A stretch of 6,619 nt of DNA from DASXTB01 sp036505615 (GTDB lineage: Bacteria > Acidobacteriota > UBA6911 > JACQSX01), in assembly GCA_036505615.1 (NCBI GenBank), contig DASXTB010000332.1:1-6619 (forward strand), in the 5' to 3' direction. The notes beneath the pieces are model-generated. The model did no database searches. It worked only from the letters and a program-made list of their open reading frames with translations, and was not told where the DNA came from. Below, in pieces: positions 1 through 5,737 of this stretch. The translations under genes and the position numbers were made by a program. Position 1 is the stretch's first letter. Every line of letters begins with the position of its first letter.

Positions 1-730
1 AGAGCTCCCAAACGAAGAATGTTTTTTGCGAATGTGCTTCCAATTCAAGCTTGTTGGTCTTCCCTAAGAGTTCAAATCTCAGTGTCAGGGTTCTGGATCC
101 CGGATTTGCCACAGCTAGTGCTGAAGTAGAGATCGCCCAACCAATCTGCGGCGCATTTTGAAAGACGGGATCGCCTGCATAAATCTGGCATTTAAAGCTC
201 AAGGCGCGTCCGCTGGCACTAACGGCCCCCACGAGGTTGGCTGCGAAGTCTGCGGTCGTTGATTTGCGGGATTCCAAATGCAGAAGCGTAATTTCCTCAT
301 ATCCTGATACTTCCTGGTTCGAGCGCAGCTTTGCCCATCCGACAAATGGGCCAGCGGGAAGCTTGACCTCCTTGTCCGAAAATGGAAATCGCTGCACCGA
401 GTGCGGCGGCAATTCTTTGTAGAAGCGGTTTTCCTCTATATCGGTGAACCGATTGTGGAAGAAGAGCGAGCCATCGAGCAGACCAAAGGCAGAGGTTCCG
501 CTTGAATGGAAAACTTCCACTTCAAGCAATGCTGTCTCGTCGGTGGGATTGATGACCACAATCTCCGATTGAAAATTCAGCGGGCCGGATGTACCAAAAA
601 CGACTTCGGGAAAGACGGCTTCAAATGCGACAGGGCTGAGCAGTCCGAGATCCTGGACAGTCTGAGCGACTGCGATGGTCGGAGCGAGACCGACTATTAC
701 GATTATCGAATTCATCAGAAACTTCGTCAT
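1..730 (-). CDS. Secreted beta-rich protein, 3' end outside the window
   Basis: Reading the minus strand from ATG at 730-728 gives 243 open codons to the window edge with no stop, so this is the N-terminal part of a longer protein. An AGGAGA ribosome binding site lies five bases upstream of the ATG. Residues 1-22 form a signal peptide (Lys3, hydrophobic core IIVIVGLAPTIAVA, AVA|Q cleavage site), so export from the cytoplasm is expected. The mature part alternates hydrophobic and polar residues as in beta-sandwich domains, with stretches such as IVVINPTDETALLEVEV and VGWAKLRS. By memory, INPT-type strands followed by a closing segment like FFVWEL resemble repeated extracellular domains in uncharacterised acidobacterial proteins; no catalytic motif is visible. 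Function is unknown. It is transcribed divergently from the HTH operon, 445 bases away, and I found no convincing promoter for it. Confidence 0.8.
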   Translation of the reverse strand, partial: MTKFLMNSIIVIVGLAPTIAVAQTVQDLGLLSPVAFEAVFPEVVFGTSGPLNFQSEIVVINPTDETALLEVEVFHSSGTSAFGLLDGSLFFHNRFTDIEENRFYKELPPHSVQRFPFSDKEVKLPAGPFVGWAKLRSNQEVSGYEEITLLHLESRKSTTADFAANLVGAVSASGRALSFKCQIYAGDPVFQNAPQIGWAISTSALAVANPGSRTLTLRFELLGKTNKLELEAHSQKTFFVWEL

Positions 731-1113
731 CACTTTCTCCTGGTGGGTATTTTGACCTACTTTCGTGGCTTCACTTGTCTCATCGAAATGATTGTCAGCG
801 CTCTAAAGCGCCGACGCGGGAAGTACTTGCGGCGACTACCTGATCATGAAAATCCCAGCGGCCTGGATAATCTAACATGGCAAACACTCCTGCCCTTGAC
901 AGGGCGCTCAATACGCTTCGACAGAGGATGCCAAATGAGAAAAAAGGTGGCATTCGCCTGACGCGTGTTCCCTGGCCTGAGTGTCCTCTCTGGAAGTCTA
1001 GCAATAGAAGGTCTTGAGGTCCTAGGACAGGCTATTGGCGGTCTGGCTTTGGCGGTTCCCAGTAGGGCTAGTTTGTCTGGACGTCGGGCACCCTCACGTA
1101 AAAAAAATTCCCC
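731..1113. other. Intergenic stretch without a recognised gene
   Basis: This is the gap between the divergent secreted-protein gene and the promoter of the HTH operon. Open frames on both strands have no ribosome binding site or recognisable protein character. Two small dyads are visible: GCCCT-TGAC-AGGGC at 892-905 and the perfect 10-base palindrome GTCCTAGGAC at 1019-1028. Neither has a poly-T tail or a context that assigns a role. Confidence 0.6.
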
Positions 1114-1141
1114 TTGACTTCCTGATTGCAATTTGTAATAT
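1114..1141 (+). promoter_or_regulatory. Sigma70-type promoter of the HTH-nfeD-flotillin-pspA operon
   Basis: TTGACT at 1114-1119 matches the -35 consensus in five of six bases. It is followed after 16 bases by TAATAT at 1136-1141, also five of six against TATAAT. A start point near 1148 would give a leader of about 27 bases before the ATG at 1176. The spacing is slightly short of the optimal 17. The promoter is overlapped by two direct repeats annotated separately, which suggests regulated use. Confidence 0.65.
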
Positions 1142-1160
1142 TAATATCGCAATTTGTAAT
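1125..1160 (+). promoter_or_regulatory. Putative operator: two copies of GCAATTTGTAAT 21 bases apart
   Basis: GCAATTTGTAAT occurs at 1128-1139 and again exactly at 1149-1160. The 21-base period is two helical turns, placing both copies on one DNA face. With its flank the first copy, ATTGCAATTTGTAAT (1125-1139), is an imperfect palindrome matching its own complement at 12 of 15 positions; the second, ATCGCAATTTGTAAT (1146-1160), is less symmetric. Copy one sits between and over the promoter elements and copy two over the predicted start point, a geometry suited to repression. The obvious candidate ligand is the HTH protein encoded immediately downstream, but that is inference. Confidence 0.55.
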
Positions 1161-1175
1161 TTTGGACTGAATCTG

Positions 1176-1652
1176 ATGAAACTGGGAGACAAACTTCGCT
1201 ACTTACGCTTGGTGGAAGGGAACCTGCGAGGCTTGGAGCGATCGATGACGCAGCTTGAGGTAGTGCGCGCCATAAAGAAGGAGCTGAAGAAAAACATTAG
1301 CCAATCTTACGTTTCGCAGATCGAGAGTGGCGCCCGGCGGCACTTGACCGGTACCACGCGCACGCTGCTGGCACAATTCTTCAAGGTTCATCCGGGCTAC
1401 CTGGTCGATGATCCGGAAGGTTTTCACACCGAGCTTACCTCGGACCTTCGTGGCCTGGAAGACAAATTGGATCTGTGGCTGATCAACGGCGCCGAGCACT
1501 TTCGTCATGACCCGGGGATCAGCCATGCCTTGCTGGCGGTGGCGCGACATGAAGATTCGCGCAAGTGTTTGATCCTGCTGGGCGCCATTCTGGAAACGCC
1601 GCAGCTAGCCGATCGCTTGCTGGAAGTATTGAAGCCAAGCCGGTCCGGCTAA
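1176..1652 (+). CDS. XRE-family / EspR-like HTH transcriptional regulator
   Basis: A 158-residue cytoplasmic DNA-binding protein, likely the regulator of its own operon. Residues about 4-75 form a lambda-repressor-type helical domain. The HTH runs through Q26-E50 (MTQLEVVRAIKKEL, then ISQSYVSQIESG as recognition helix), with a longer than usual link between helices 2 and 3. The following LLAQFFKVHPGYLVDD segment resembles the region of mycobacterial EspR that follows its HTH. Residues 85-158 form a helical C-terminal domain, perhaps for dimerisation or sensing, without a recognisable ligand site. The frame is open further upstream to an ATG at 1035. I chose 1176 because the earlier start would make the promoter and operator coding and has no family support; the ribosome binding site at 1176 is weak. 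The stop overlaps the next gene's Shine-Dalgarno, pointing to one transcript. Confidence 0.8.
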   Translation: MKLGDKLRYLRLVEGNLRGLERSMTQLEVVRAIKKELKKNISQSYVSQIESGARRHLTGTTRTLLAQFFKVHPGYLVDDPEGFHTELTSDLRGLEDKLDLWLINGAEHFRHDPGISHALLAVARHEDSRKCLILLGAILETPQLADRLLEVLKPSRSG

Positions 1653-1662
1653 AGGAGGTGAT
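1651..1662 (+). promoter_or_regulatory. Exceptionally strong Shine-Dalgarno overlapping the regulator stop codon
   Basis: AAAGGAGGTGAT is a full-length complement of the usual bacterial 16S rRNA 3' end. It begins within the TAA of the HTH gene (1650-1652) and ends four bases before the ATG of the NfeD-like gene at 1667. The arrangement predicts high translation of the membrane protein relative to the weakly initiated regulator, and possible translational coupling between them. Confidence 0.8.
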
Positions 1663-1666
1663 TTAG

Positions 1667-2302
1667 ATGACATGGGAAACCTTTTACTTGATTTGCTTTG
1701 TAGTAGGGCTCGCTTTGAGTTTGCTGTCGTTTCTGGCCGTCAGCTTCCACCTACCGGTCAAGTGGCACCTGCCGCACGCACACGTGGGACATACCCCGCA
1801 CGGCGCGGGCGTTCATCCTGCCGGCGGCCCGGATGGCGCATATCAGGCATCGCCCTACAATTTCGCAACATTGATGGCCTTCATCGCCTGGTTCGGAGGC
1901 ACTGGCTACCTGATGAGCCACTACTACGGGAGCTGGTTCTTGTTGGTATTTTCGGTGGCGCTTCTGAGCGGGATTGCAGGAGCTTCGGTCGTTTTCTGGT
2001 TCCTTGCGAAAGTGCTTCTCAGTCGAGAACAGAGCCTCGATCCGGCCGACTACGAGCTTGTCGGCATGCTGGGAAAGGTATCCAGCTCCATTCGTGAGGG
2101 CGGTACGGGCGAGATCATTTTCGCGCAGGAGGGTGCCCGCCGGGTCTCCGGCGCCCGAAGCGAAAGTGGCGCCGCCATAGCAAAGGGTGAAGAAGTTGTA
2201 ATCACACGCTACGAGAGAGGGATCGCTTACGTCCGGCGCTGGAAAGATCTCATGAACGAAGAGGCGACGGAAGAAGCTCGCGAATCCGATCAGAGGAATT
2301 GA
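1667..2302 (+). CDS. NfeD-like membrane protein with OB-fold C-terminus
   Basis: A 211-residue integral membrane protein, the likely partner of the flotillin encoded next. Three hydrophobic segments are visible, at about residues 3-27, 64-85 and 88-116. They are followed by a soluble beta-rich domain at 127-200 (ELVGMLGKVSSSIREGG, then EEVVITRYERGIAYVRRW) that fits the small OB-fold of NfeD/YuaF/YqiJ proteins. No serine-protease domain is present, so this is the short NfeD class. Between segments 1 and 2 lies a His/Gly/Pro-rich loop with seven histidines (H28, H34, H37, H39, H42, H45, H50), not a feature I associate with the family. If the OB domain is cytosolic, the loop should be cytosolic too. 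The NfeD-flotillin order matches yqiJ-yqiK in E. coli and yuaF-yuaG in Bacillus. Family assignment rests on architecture and context more than on long conserved motifs. Confidence 0.75.
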   Translation: MTWETFYLICFVVGLALSLLSFLAVSFHLPVKWHLPHAHVGHTPHGAGVHPAGGPDGAYQASPYNFATLMAFIAWFGGTGYLMSHYYGSWFLLVFSVALLSGIAGASVVFWFLAKVLLSREQSLDPADYELVGMLGKVSSSIREGGTGEIIFAQEGARRVSGARSESGAAIAKGEEVVITRYERGIAYVRRWKDLMNEEATEEARESDQRN

Positions 2303-2363
2303 TAGCTGGCTGAATTTAGAAGCATTAACCGCGATAGAGCAAAGTTCAAGGAGGAGACAATAT

Positions 2364-3809
2364 ATGGAAGGTTCAACCGGTTTTTGGGTGATCGTTGCAT
2401 TGATGATCTTGTGCGTCATGGTGCTGCTGGCCATGATCGCAAGATTGTTCAGAAAGGCGGGCCCGCATGAAGCGCTAGTGGTTTACGGTTTCCGCGGCAC
2501 CCGCATCGTCAAGGGTCGAGGGACCATCATTTTTCCAATGATCGAAAGCTGCCGTCAACTGTCCCTGGAATTGATGTCGTTTGACGTTGCGCCCCAGCAG
2601 GATCTTTACACCAAGCAAGGCGTGGCCGTCACGGTGGAAGCGGTGGCTCAGATCAAGGTCAAGTCAGACCCTGAATCCATACAGACGGCGGCCGAGCAGT
2701 TCCTCACCAAGCCGCCCCAGGAGCGCGAGGGATTAATCCGGCTGGTGATGGAAGGGCACCTGCGAGGCATTATCGGGCAGTTGACGGTGGAACAAATTGT
2801 GAAAGAACCAGAGATGGTCGCCGACCGGATGCGCTCCACCTGCGCCGACGACATCAACAAGATGGGGTTGGAAGTGATCTCTTTTACCATCAAAGAGGTG
2901 CGCGACAAGAACGAGTACATCACCAACATGGGCCGTCCGGACGTGGCGCGCATCAAGCGTGACGCCGATGTGGCCGCCGCGGAAACGGAGCGCGACACGG
3001 CCATCAAGCGCGCCGAGGCGCAGCGCGCCGCGGCAATCGCCAGGGCGCAGGCCGACCAGGAACGGGTGCTGGCTGAAACGCTGTCGCAGGCCAAGCAGGC
3101 AGAGGCAACTCGCGATCTGGAGATCAAGAAAGCAAATTACGCCGAAACTGTAAAGAAACAGCAGGCGCAGGCCGACAAAGCCTATGAGATCCAGACCAAC
3201 GTCATGCAGCAGCAAGTGGTGGCCGAGGCCGTAAAGGTTCAGCAGATCGAAAAGGAGCAGCAGATCAAGGTCGAGGAAGCGGAAATTGCGCGGCACGAAA
3301 AAGAGCTGATTGCAGCAGTACTGAAGCAGGCAGAGGTCGAGCGGCAGCGCATTGAGAATCTCGCCAATGCCGAGAAGATGAGGCTGATTGCAGAAGCGGA
3401 GGGCCGCGCGGCGGCCACGCGCGTCCAGGGGGAAGCCGAGGCGGAGATTATTTTCAAGAAAGGCGAGGCGGAAGCCAGAGCGATGAATGTGAAAGCCGAA
3501 GCCTACCAGGAATACAACCAGGCCGCCGTAGTGGACAAGCTGATCAGCGGCCTGCCCGACGTGGTGCGCGCCATGTCGGCCCCTCTGTCGCAGGTCGACA
3601 AAATCACTATTGTTTCCACGGGCGACGGCAATGCGGCCGGATTGAATAAGTTGACCGGTGACATGGTAAAGATGGCAGCCCAAGTGCCCGCTCTCTTTGA
3701 GTCGCTCTCAGGCATGCAGATGTCTGAGCTGCTGTCCAAGATCCGCCAGATCGGCGATAAGACACCCAGGCCTGATGCAGGTGAGAGTGCCAAAAGTTCG
3801 GGAAAATAA
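2364..3809 (+). CDS. floT: Flotillin (SPFH/band 7 scaffold protein)
   Basis: A 481-residue membrane-anchored scaffold that oligomerises into flotillin microdomains, a role known from Bacillus FloT/YuaG and related to E. coli YqiK. A hydrophobic anchor occupies residues 7-29. An SPFH domain follows at about 33-195 (GPHEALVVYGFRGTRIVKGRGT, then LSLELMSFDV), ending in the conserved NMGRPD at 188-193. Residues about 198-400 are a long Ala/Glu/Lys/Arg/Gln-rich coiled coil of EA-repeat type. PLSQVDKITIVSTG at 407-420 is the hallmark flotillin C-terminal motif, followed by a short hydrophilic tail ending in KSSGK. The length is typical of the family. A strong AAGGAGGAG ribosome binding site at 2348-2356 supports the ATG. 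It follows the NfeD-like gene by 61 bases and precedes pspA by 15, so flotillin, NfeD and PspA are probably co-produced at the membrane. Confidence 0.93.
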   Translation: MEGSTGFWVIVALMILCVMVLLAMIARLFRKAGPHEALVVYGFRGTRIVKGRGTIIFPMIESCRQLSLELMSFDVAPQQDLYTKQGVAVTVEAVAQIKVKSDPESIQTAAEQFLTKPPQEREGLIRLVMEGHLRGIIGQLTVEQIVKEPEMVADRMRSTCADDINKMGLEVISFTIKEVRDKNEYITNMGRPDVARIKRDADVAAAETERDTAIKRAEAQRAAAIARAQADQERVLAETLSQAKQAEATRDLEIKKANYAETVKKQQAQADKAYEIQTNVMQQQVVAEAVKVQQIEKEQQIKVEEAEIARHEKELIAAVLKQAEVERQRIENLANAEKMRLIAEAEGRAAATRVQGEAEAEIIFKKGEAEARAMNVKAEAYQEYNQAAVVDKLISGLPDVVRAMSAPLSQVDKITIVSTGDGNAAGLNKLTGDMVKMAAQVPALFESLSGMQMSELLSKIRQIGDKTPRPDAGESAKSSGK

Positions 3810-3824
3810 GAAAGGAGCAATATC

Positions 3825-4490
3825 ATGGGATTATTAGAACGAGTTTCAACTTTAGTCCGCGCGAATTTGAACGACCTGATTGACAAGGCCGAGGAGCCGC
3901 AGAAAGTCATCAAGCAGGTGATCCTCGACATGCAAAACCAGTTGTTGCAGGTGAAGACCCAGGTGGCCATTTCCATCGCGGATCAGCATCTGCTGGAGAA
4001 AAAGCAGAAGGAGAATGAAGACAAAGTGGCAGAGTGGACCCGCAAGGCTGAATTGGCAGTTGGCAAGAAACAGGATGACTTAGCCCGCGCGGCTCTGGAG
4101 CGCGTAATCGGCTACCGGCAGTTGGCAGAGAGTTTCTCTCAACAGGTGGCCGACCAAAAAGTTCAGGTAGACAATCTGAAGTCTGCGCTGGGCAAATTGG
4201 AACAAAAGCTGGCTCAGGCTCAGAGCAGAAGCGACGTACTGATAGCGCAGCACCGTCGAGCCCGTGCTCTGGGCAAGGCCAGCGACGCGCAAATGGCGAT
4301 GGGAGACAACTCGAAAATCGCCAGCTTTGAACGGATGAAAGAAAAAGTGATGCATGGTGAAGCCGTCAGCCAGGCGAAGTCCGAGATGGTGGTCGACAGC
4401 CTGGACGATAGGTTTGCGGCGCTGGAAAAGGAAGAAGAGATCGAACGCCTTCTGGCTGAACTGAAATCAAGGCAGGGCGCGGCCCGGTAA
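3825..4490 (+). CDS. pspA: PspA/IM30 family phage shock protein
   Basis: A 221-residue peripheral inner-membrane protein of the ESCRT-III-related PspA/Vipp1 family. These proteins polymerise on damaged or stressed membrane and help maintain proton-motive force. The amphipathic N-terminal helix (MGLLERVSTLVRANLNDLID, residues 1-20) and the EEPQKVIKQVILDMQ segment at 23-37 are diagnostic. The rest is an almost continuous helical coiled coil to residue 221, the family's normal length. GAAAGGAG at 3810-3816 region precedes the ATG with suitable spacing, and only 15 bases separate it from the flotillin stop. It is the last gene of the operon. PspB, PspC and PspF are absent here, so control probably differs from the enterobacterial Psp system and may come from the HTH protein at the operon's head. 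Confidence 0.92.
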   Translation: MGLLERVSTLVRANLNDLIDKAEEPQKVIKQVILDMQNQLLQVKTQVAISIADQHLLEKKQKENEDKVAEWTRKAELAVGKKQDDLARAALERVIGYRQLAESFSQQVADQKVQVDNLKSALGKLEQKLAQAQSRSDVLIAQHRRARALGKASDAQMAMGDNSKIASFERMKEKVMHGEAVSQAKSEMVVDSLDDRFAALEKEEEIERLLAELKSRQGAAR

Positions 4491-4715
4491 AATATGCCCC
4501 GGTGGCTCAAAAAAGTGAGAAAAAACGCTTCTCGGGAGCGGAGTCGTCATTTTCGCATTTCACCGCAGAGGCGCTGAGGACAGAGCGCGGCAAAGCCGCA
4601 ACCCAATAAAAGCCGATCACGACCACGAGCACCCCGCTGGGCGGGGTGAACGTGACACCGGACCGTGAAATCTGGTTTTTTTAACCACTTTTTACCTGGG
4701 ATCACACACCCTCCG

Positions 4716-4795
4716 AAACCCGAAGGGTTTACAGAATATAGCCGGCGGCAAAGCCCGCGTCCTGTGCGGGCGACGCCGCCGGTTGCCATCCCCCA
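4716..4795 (+). repeat. Left arm of long inverted repeat
   Basis: Bases 4716-4759 are identical over 44 positions to the reverse complement of 4958-5001, and similarity continues with a few mismatches to about 4795. Within the arm, CCGGCGGC (4742-4749), GCCCGC (4753-4758), GCGGGC (4766-4771) and GCCGCCGG (4775-4782) make a symmetrical two-step hairpin. The small dyad ACCCGAAGGGT lies at its outer edge. Confidence 0.9.
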
Positions 4796-4920
4796 AAAAC
4801 GATCCGCCCTGAAAGGGCCTAAGAATTTTTGTCAAATTTGAAACCAAGCCGGTTTAGTTCTTCGACCGGCGATATCTGTGGAACCGAGGCTCTGCGACGC
4901 CTTCAGCGTCGGAGGGTTTT

Positions 4921-5001
4921 ATGGGGACGGTTAACCGGCGGCGACGCCCGCAACCAGCGCGGGCTTTGCCGCCGGCTATATTCTGTAAACCCTTCGGGTT
5001 T
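4921..5001 (-). repeat. Right arm of long inverted repeat
   Basis: Reverse-complement copy of the left arm: 4958-5001 matches 4716-4759 exactly, and 4921-4957 matches with several substitutions. It folds on its own into the same CCGGCGGC / GCCGCCGG hairpin with an inner GCCCGC / GCGGGC-type stem. The differences fall mostly in the inner loop, which suggests stem pairing has been kept. Confidence 0.9.
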
Positions 5002-5161
5002 TACCGCCAGCCTCTTACGTCCTTGGTTGTGTGTTCACCGGTTCATGTAGCCGCGATCGGCTTTTGTTTTGGTTGCGGCCTTACGGCCACTGTAGGAACG
5101 TGAACGTGGTCGGCTGTTCAGCGCCATATTCTGTCGAAAGCGCGAGATTTCACCAAATAGT

Positions 5162-5212
5162 CAAAATGTAGAAACTCCAGGAGACGTCCCACCGCGGCGT
5201 CTCTACATTTTG
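5162..5212. repeat. Interrupted hairpin repeat, possible bidirectional terminator
   Basis: CAAAATGTA (5162-5170) pairs with TACATTTTG (5204-5212), and GAGACG (5181-5186) pairs with CGTCTC (5198-5203). On the right side the two stems are contiguous (GCGTCTCTACATTTTG), whereas on the left ten unpaired bases, 5171-5180, separate them. The A-rich and T-rich stem bases would give a short T tract in either transcript. Its position just beyond the stop of the minus-strand gene makes it the best candidate terminator for that gene. Confidence 0.6.
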
Positions 5213-5227
5213 TATCCCCGCAAGGCA

Positions 5228-5677
5228 CTATTCTCGCCAGCCCTTATTCTCTCCCGACCCGCCTGACGTATCGTCGCTGGAACCGCCATCAGATCTGTCT
5301 TCCGATTCCCGGAAACCGCTGCCTTCGGAATGCATTTCGTCGCTGGAAGGCGTGGAAGCCGGAGTTTCCCGCGAAGTCGGTTTTTGCCACGAGCGCATCG
5401 GTGTCTCGGTTTCAATCGTAGTTTGAGGCGGTCTTTCTGGCGGTGTGGTCATCCTGCGAGTCTTCTTCGGGGCCGCCTTCTTAGCGCTCTTTTTGGAGCG
5501 CGCGACCATGCGTTTTGCGCCGGAGCGTTTGCTGCTCATAGTCTTCTTGGCGCTCTTCTTGGCTGCTTTAGCGACTCGCTTTACCCTGGCGCTGGCTTTG
5601 CGAGTGCTTTTCATTGCACTGCGGGACTTTTTTTTCATTGCGGAAACAGCAGAACGCTTCTTCTTGGGTTTAGCCAT
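5228..5677 (-). CDS. Histone H1-like basic protein with acidic Ser/Gly-rich tail
   Basis: A 149-residue low-complexity protein, probably a DNA-binding nucleoid protein. Residues 1-75 carry 23 Lys and 10 Arg with no Asp or Glu, and contain KKSAKK twice (40-45 and 62-67), the composition of eukaryotic H1 tails and bacterial H1-like proteins. After a Thr/Pro-rich linker, residues about 108-149 are rich in Ser, Gly, Asp and Glu. No folded domain is recognisable and both halves are probably disordered. I chose ATG at 5677-5675 rather than the upstream in-frame ATG at 5728. A GGAGG ribosome binding site precedes the chosen start by about ten bases, MAKPKKK is a natural beginning, and the promoter candidate lies inside the longer version. 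It converges with pspA and diverges from the ferritin-like gene. Confidence 0.8.
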   Translation of the reverse strand: MAKPKKKRSAVSAMKKKSRSAMKSTRKASARVKRVAKAAKKSAKKTMSSKRSGAKRMVARSKKSAKKAAPKKTRRMTTPPERPPQTTIETETPMRSWQKPTSRETPASTPSSDEMHSEGSGFRESEDRSDGGSSDDTSGGSGENKGWRE

Positions 5678-5707
5678 GGGCAATCTTCCTCCAAATTTGA
5701 TGGAGAT

Positions 5708-5737
5708 AGTATAGGACCGAATTTGCACCAGTGTCGC
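5708..5737 (-). promoter_or_regulatory. Candidate promoter of the histone-like gene
   Basis: On the minus strand, GCGACA (5737-5732) and TATACT (5713-5708) are separated by 18 bases and resemble -35 and -10 elements, matching four and five of six consensus positions. A start near 5701 would leave a leader of about 24 bases holding the GGAGG ribosome binding site. Evidence is sequence resemblance only. Confidence 0.45.

Larger units (their letters stand above)
4587..5089. repeat. Composite multi-hairpin element of REP/REPIN type
   Basis: Seven or more palindromes are packed here: GCGGC-AAA-GCCGC (4587-4599), CACCCCGC-TGG-GCGGGGTG (4630-4648), a nested hairpin (4742-4782), GCCCT-GAA-AGGGC (4806-4818), CGACGC-CTTCA-GCGTCG (4895-4911), the mirror nested hairpin (about 4934-4974) and GGCC-TTAC-GGCC (5077-5088). 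The outermost parts also match in inverted orientation: the AAAAGCCGATC at 4608-4618 reappears as its complement near 5054-5064. The whole therefore reads as two copies of one repeat facing each other. It encodes no protein. Likely a dispersed extragenic repeat; effects on mRNA ends or DNA topology are possible. Confidence 0.7.
4491..5227. other. Convergent gene-free region composed mostly of palindromic repeats
   Basis: About 740 bases separate the end of pspA from the end of the minus-strand histone-like gene. No credible gene is present: the short open frames on both strands translate the same inverted repeat (both give peptides containing RRLYSVNPSGF) and have no ribosome binding sites. 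The content is a purine-rich CAGAGG-type motif near 4561-4590, an array of GC-rich hairpins at 4587-5088 and a separate hairpin at 5162-5212. Transcripts from both flanking genes probably end in this interval, but no classical stem plus poly-T terminator stands out. Confidence 0.7.

Noticed and set aside
506..961. 151-codon plus-strand reading frame
   Set aside because: It overlaps the secreted-protein gene on the other strand, lacks a ribosome binding site, and its peptide has no protein-like pattern.
1035..1175. N-terminal extension of the HTH protein from ATG 1035
   Set aside because: The added 47 residues are Trp/Cys/Ile-rich without family character, and the extension would cover the promoter and operator repeats. 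The domain begins naturally at 1176.
2648..3683. Long minus-strand frames opposite the flotillin gene, including one of 316 codons
   Set aside because: They mirror the skewed codon use of the coiled-coil coding region. The flotillin reading is unambiguous.
4501..4560. Rho-independent terminator directly after pspA
   Set aside because: Only short stems (such as CGCT/AGCG near 4527-4541) are present and no T tract follows, so it cannot be supported.
4587..5089. CRISPR array or integron attC series
   Set aside because: The repeats are inverted, of differing sequence and irregular spacing, with no uniform spacers, cas genes or integrase.
4547..5103. Short reading frames on both strands of the repeat region
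   Set aside because: They translate the inverted repeat arms (shared RRLYSVNPSGF) and lack ribosome binding sites, so they are by-products of the repeat.
5445..5714. Hydrophobic 89-residue plus-strand frame resembling a membrane protein
   Set aside because: It is the antisense of lysine codons in the histone-like gene, which read as Leu/Phe on the other strand.
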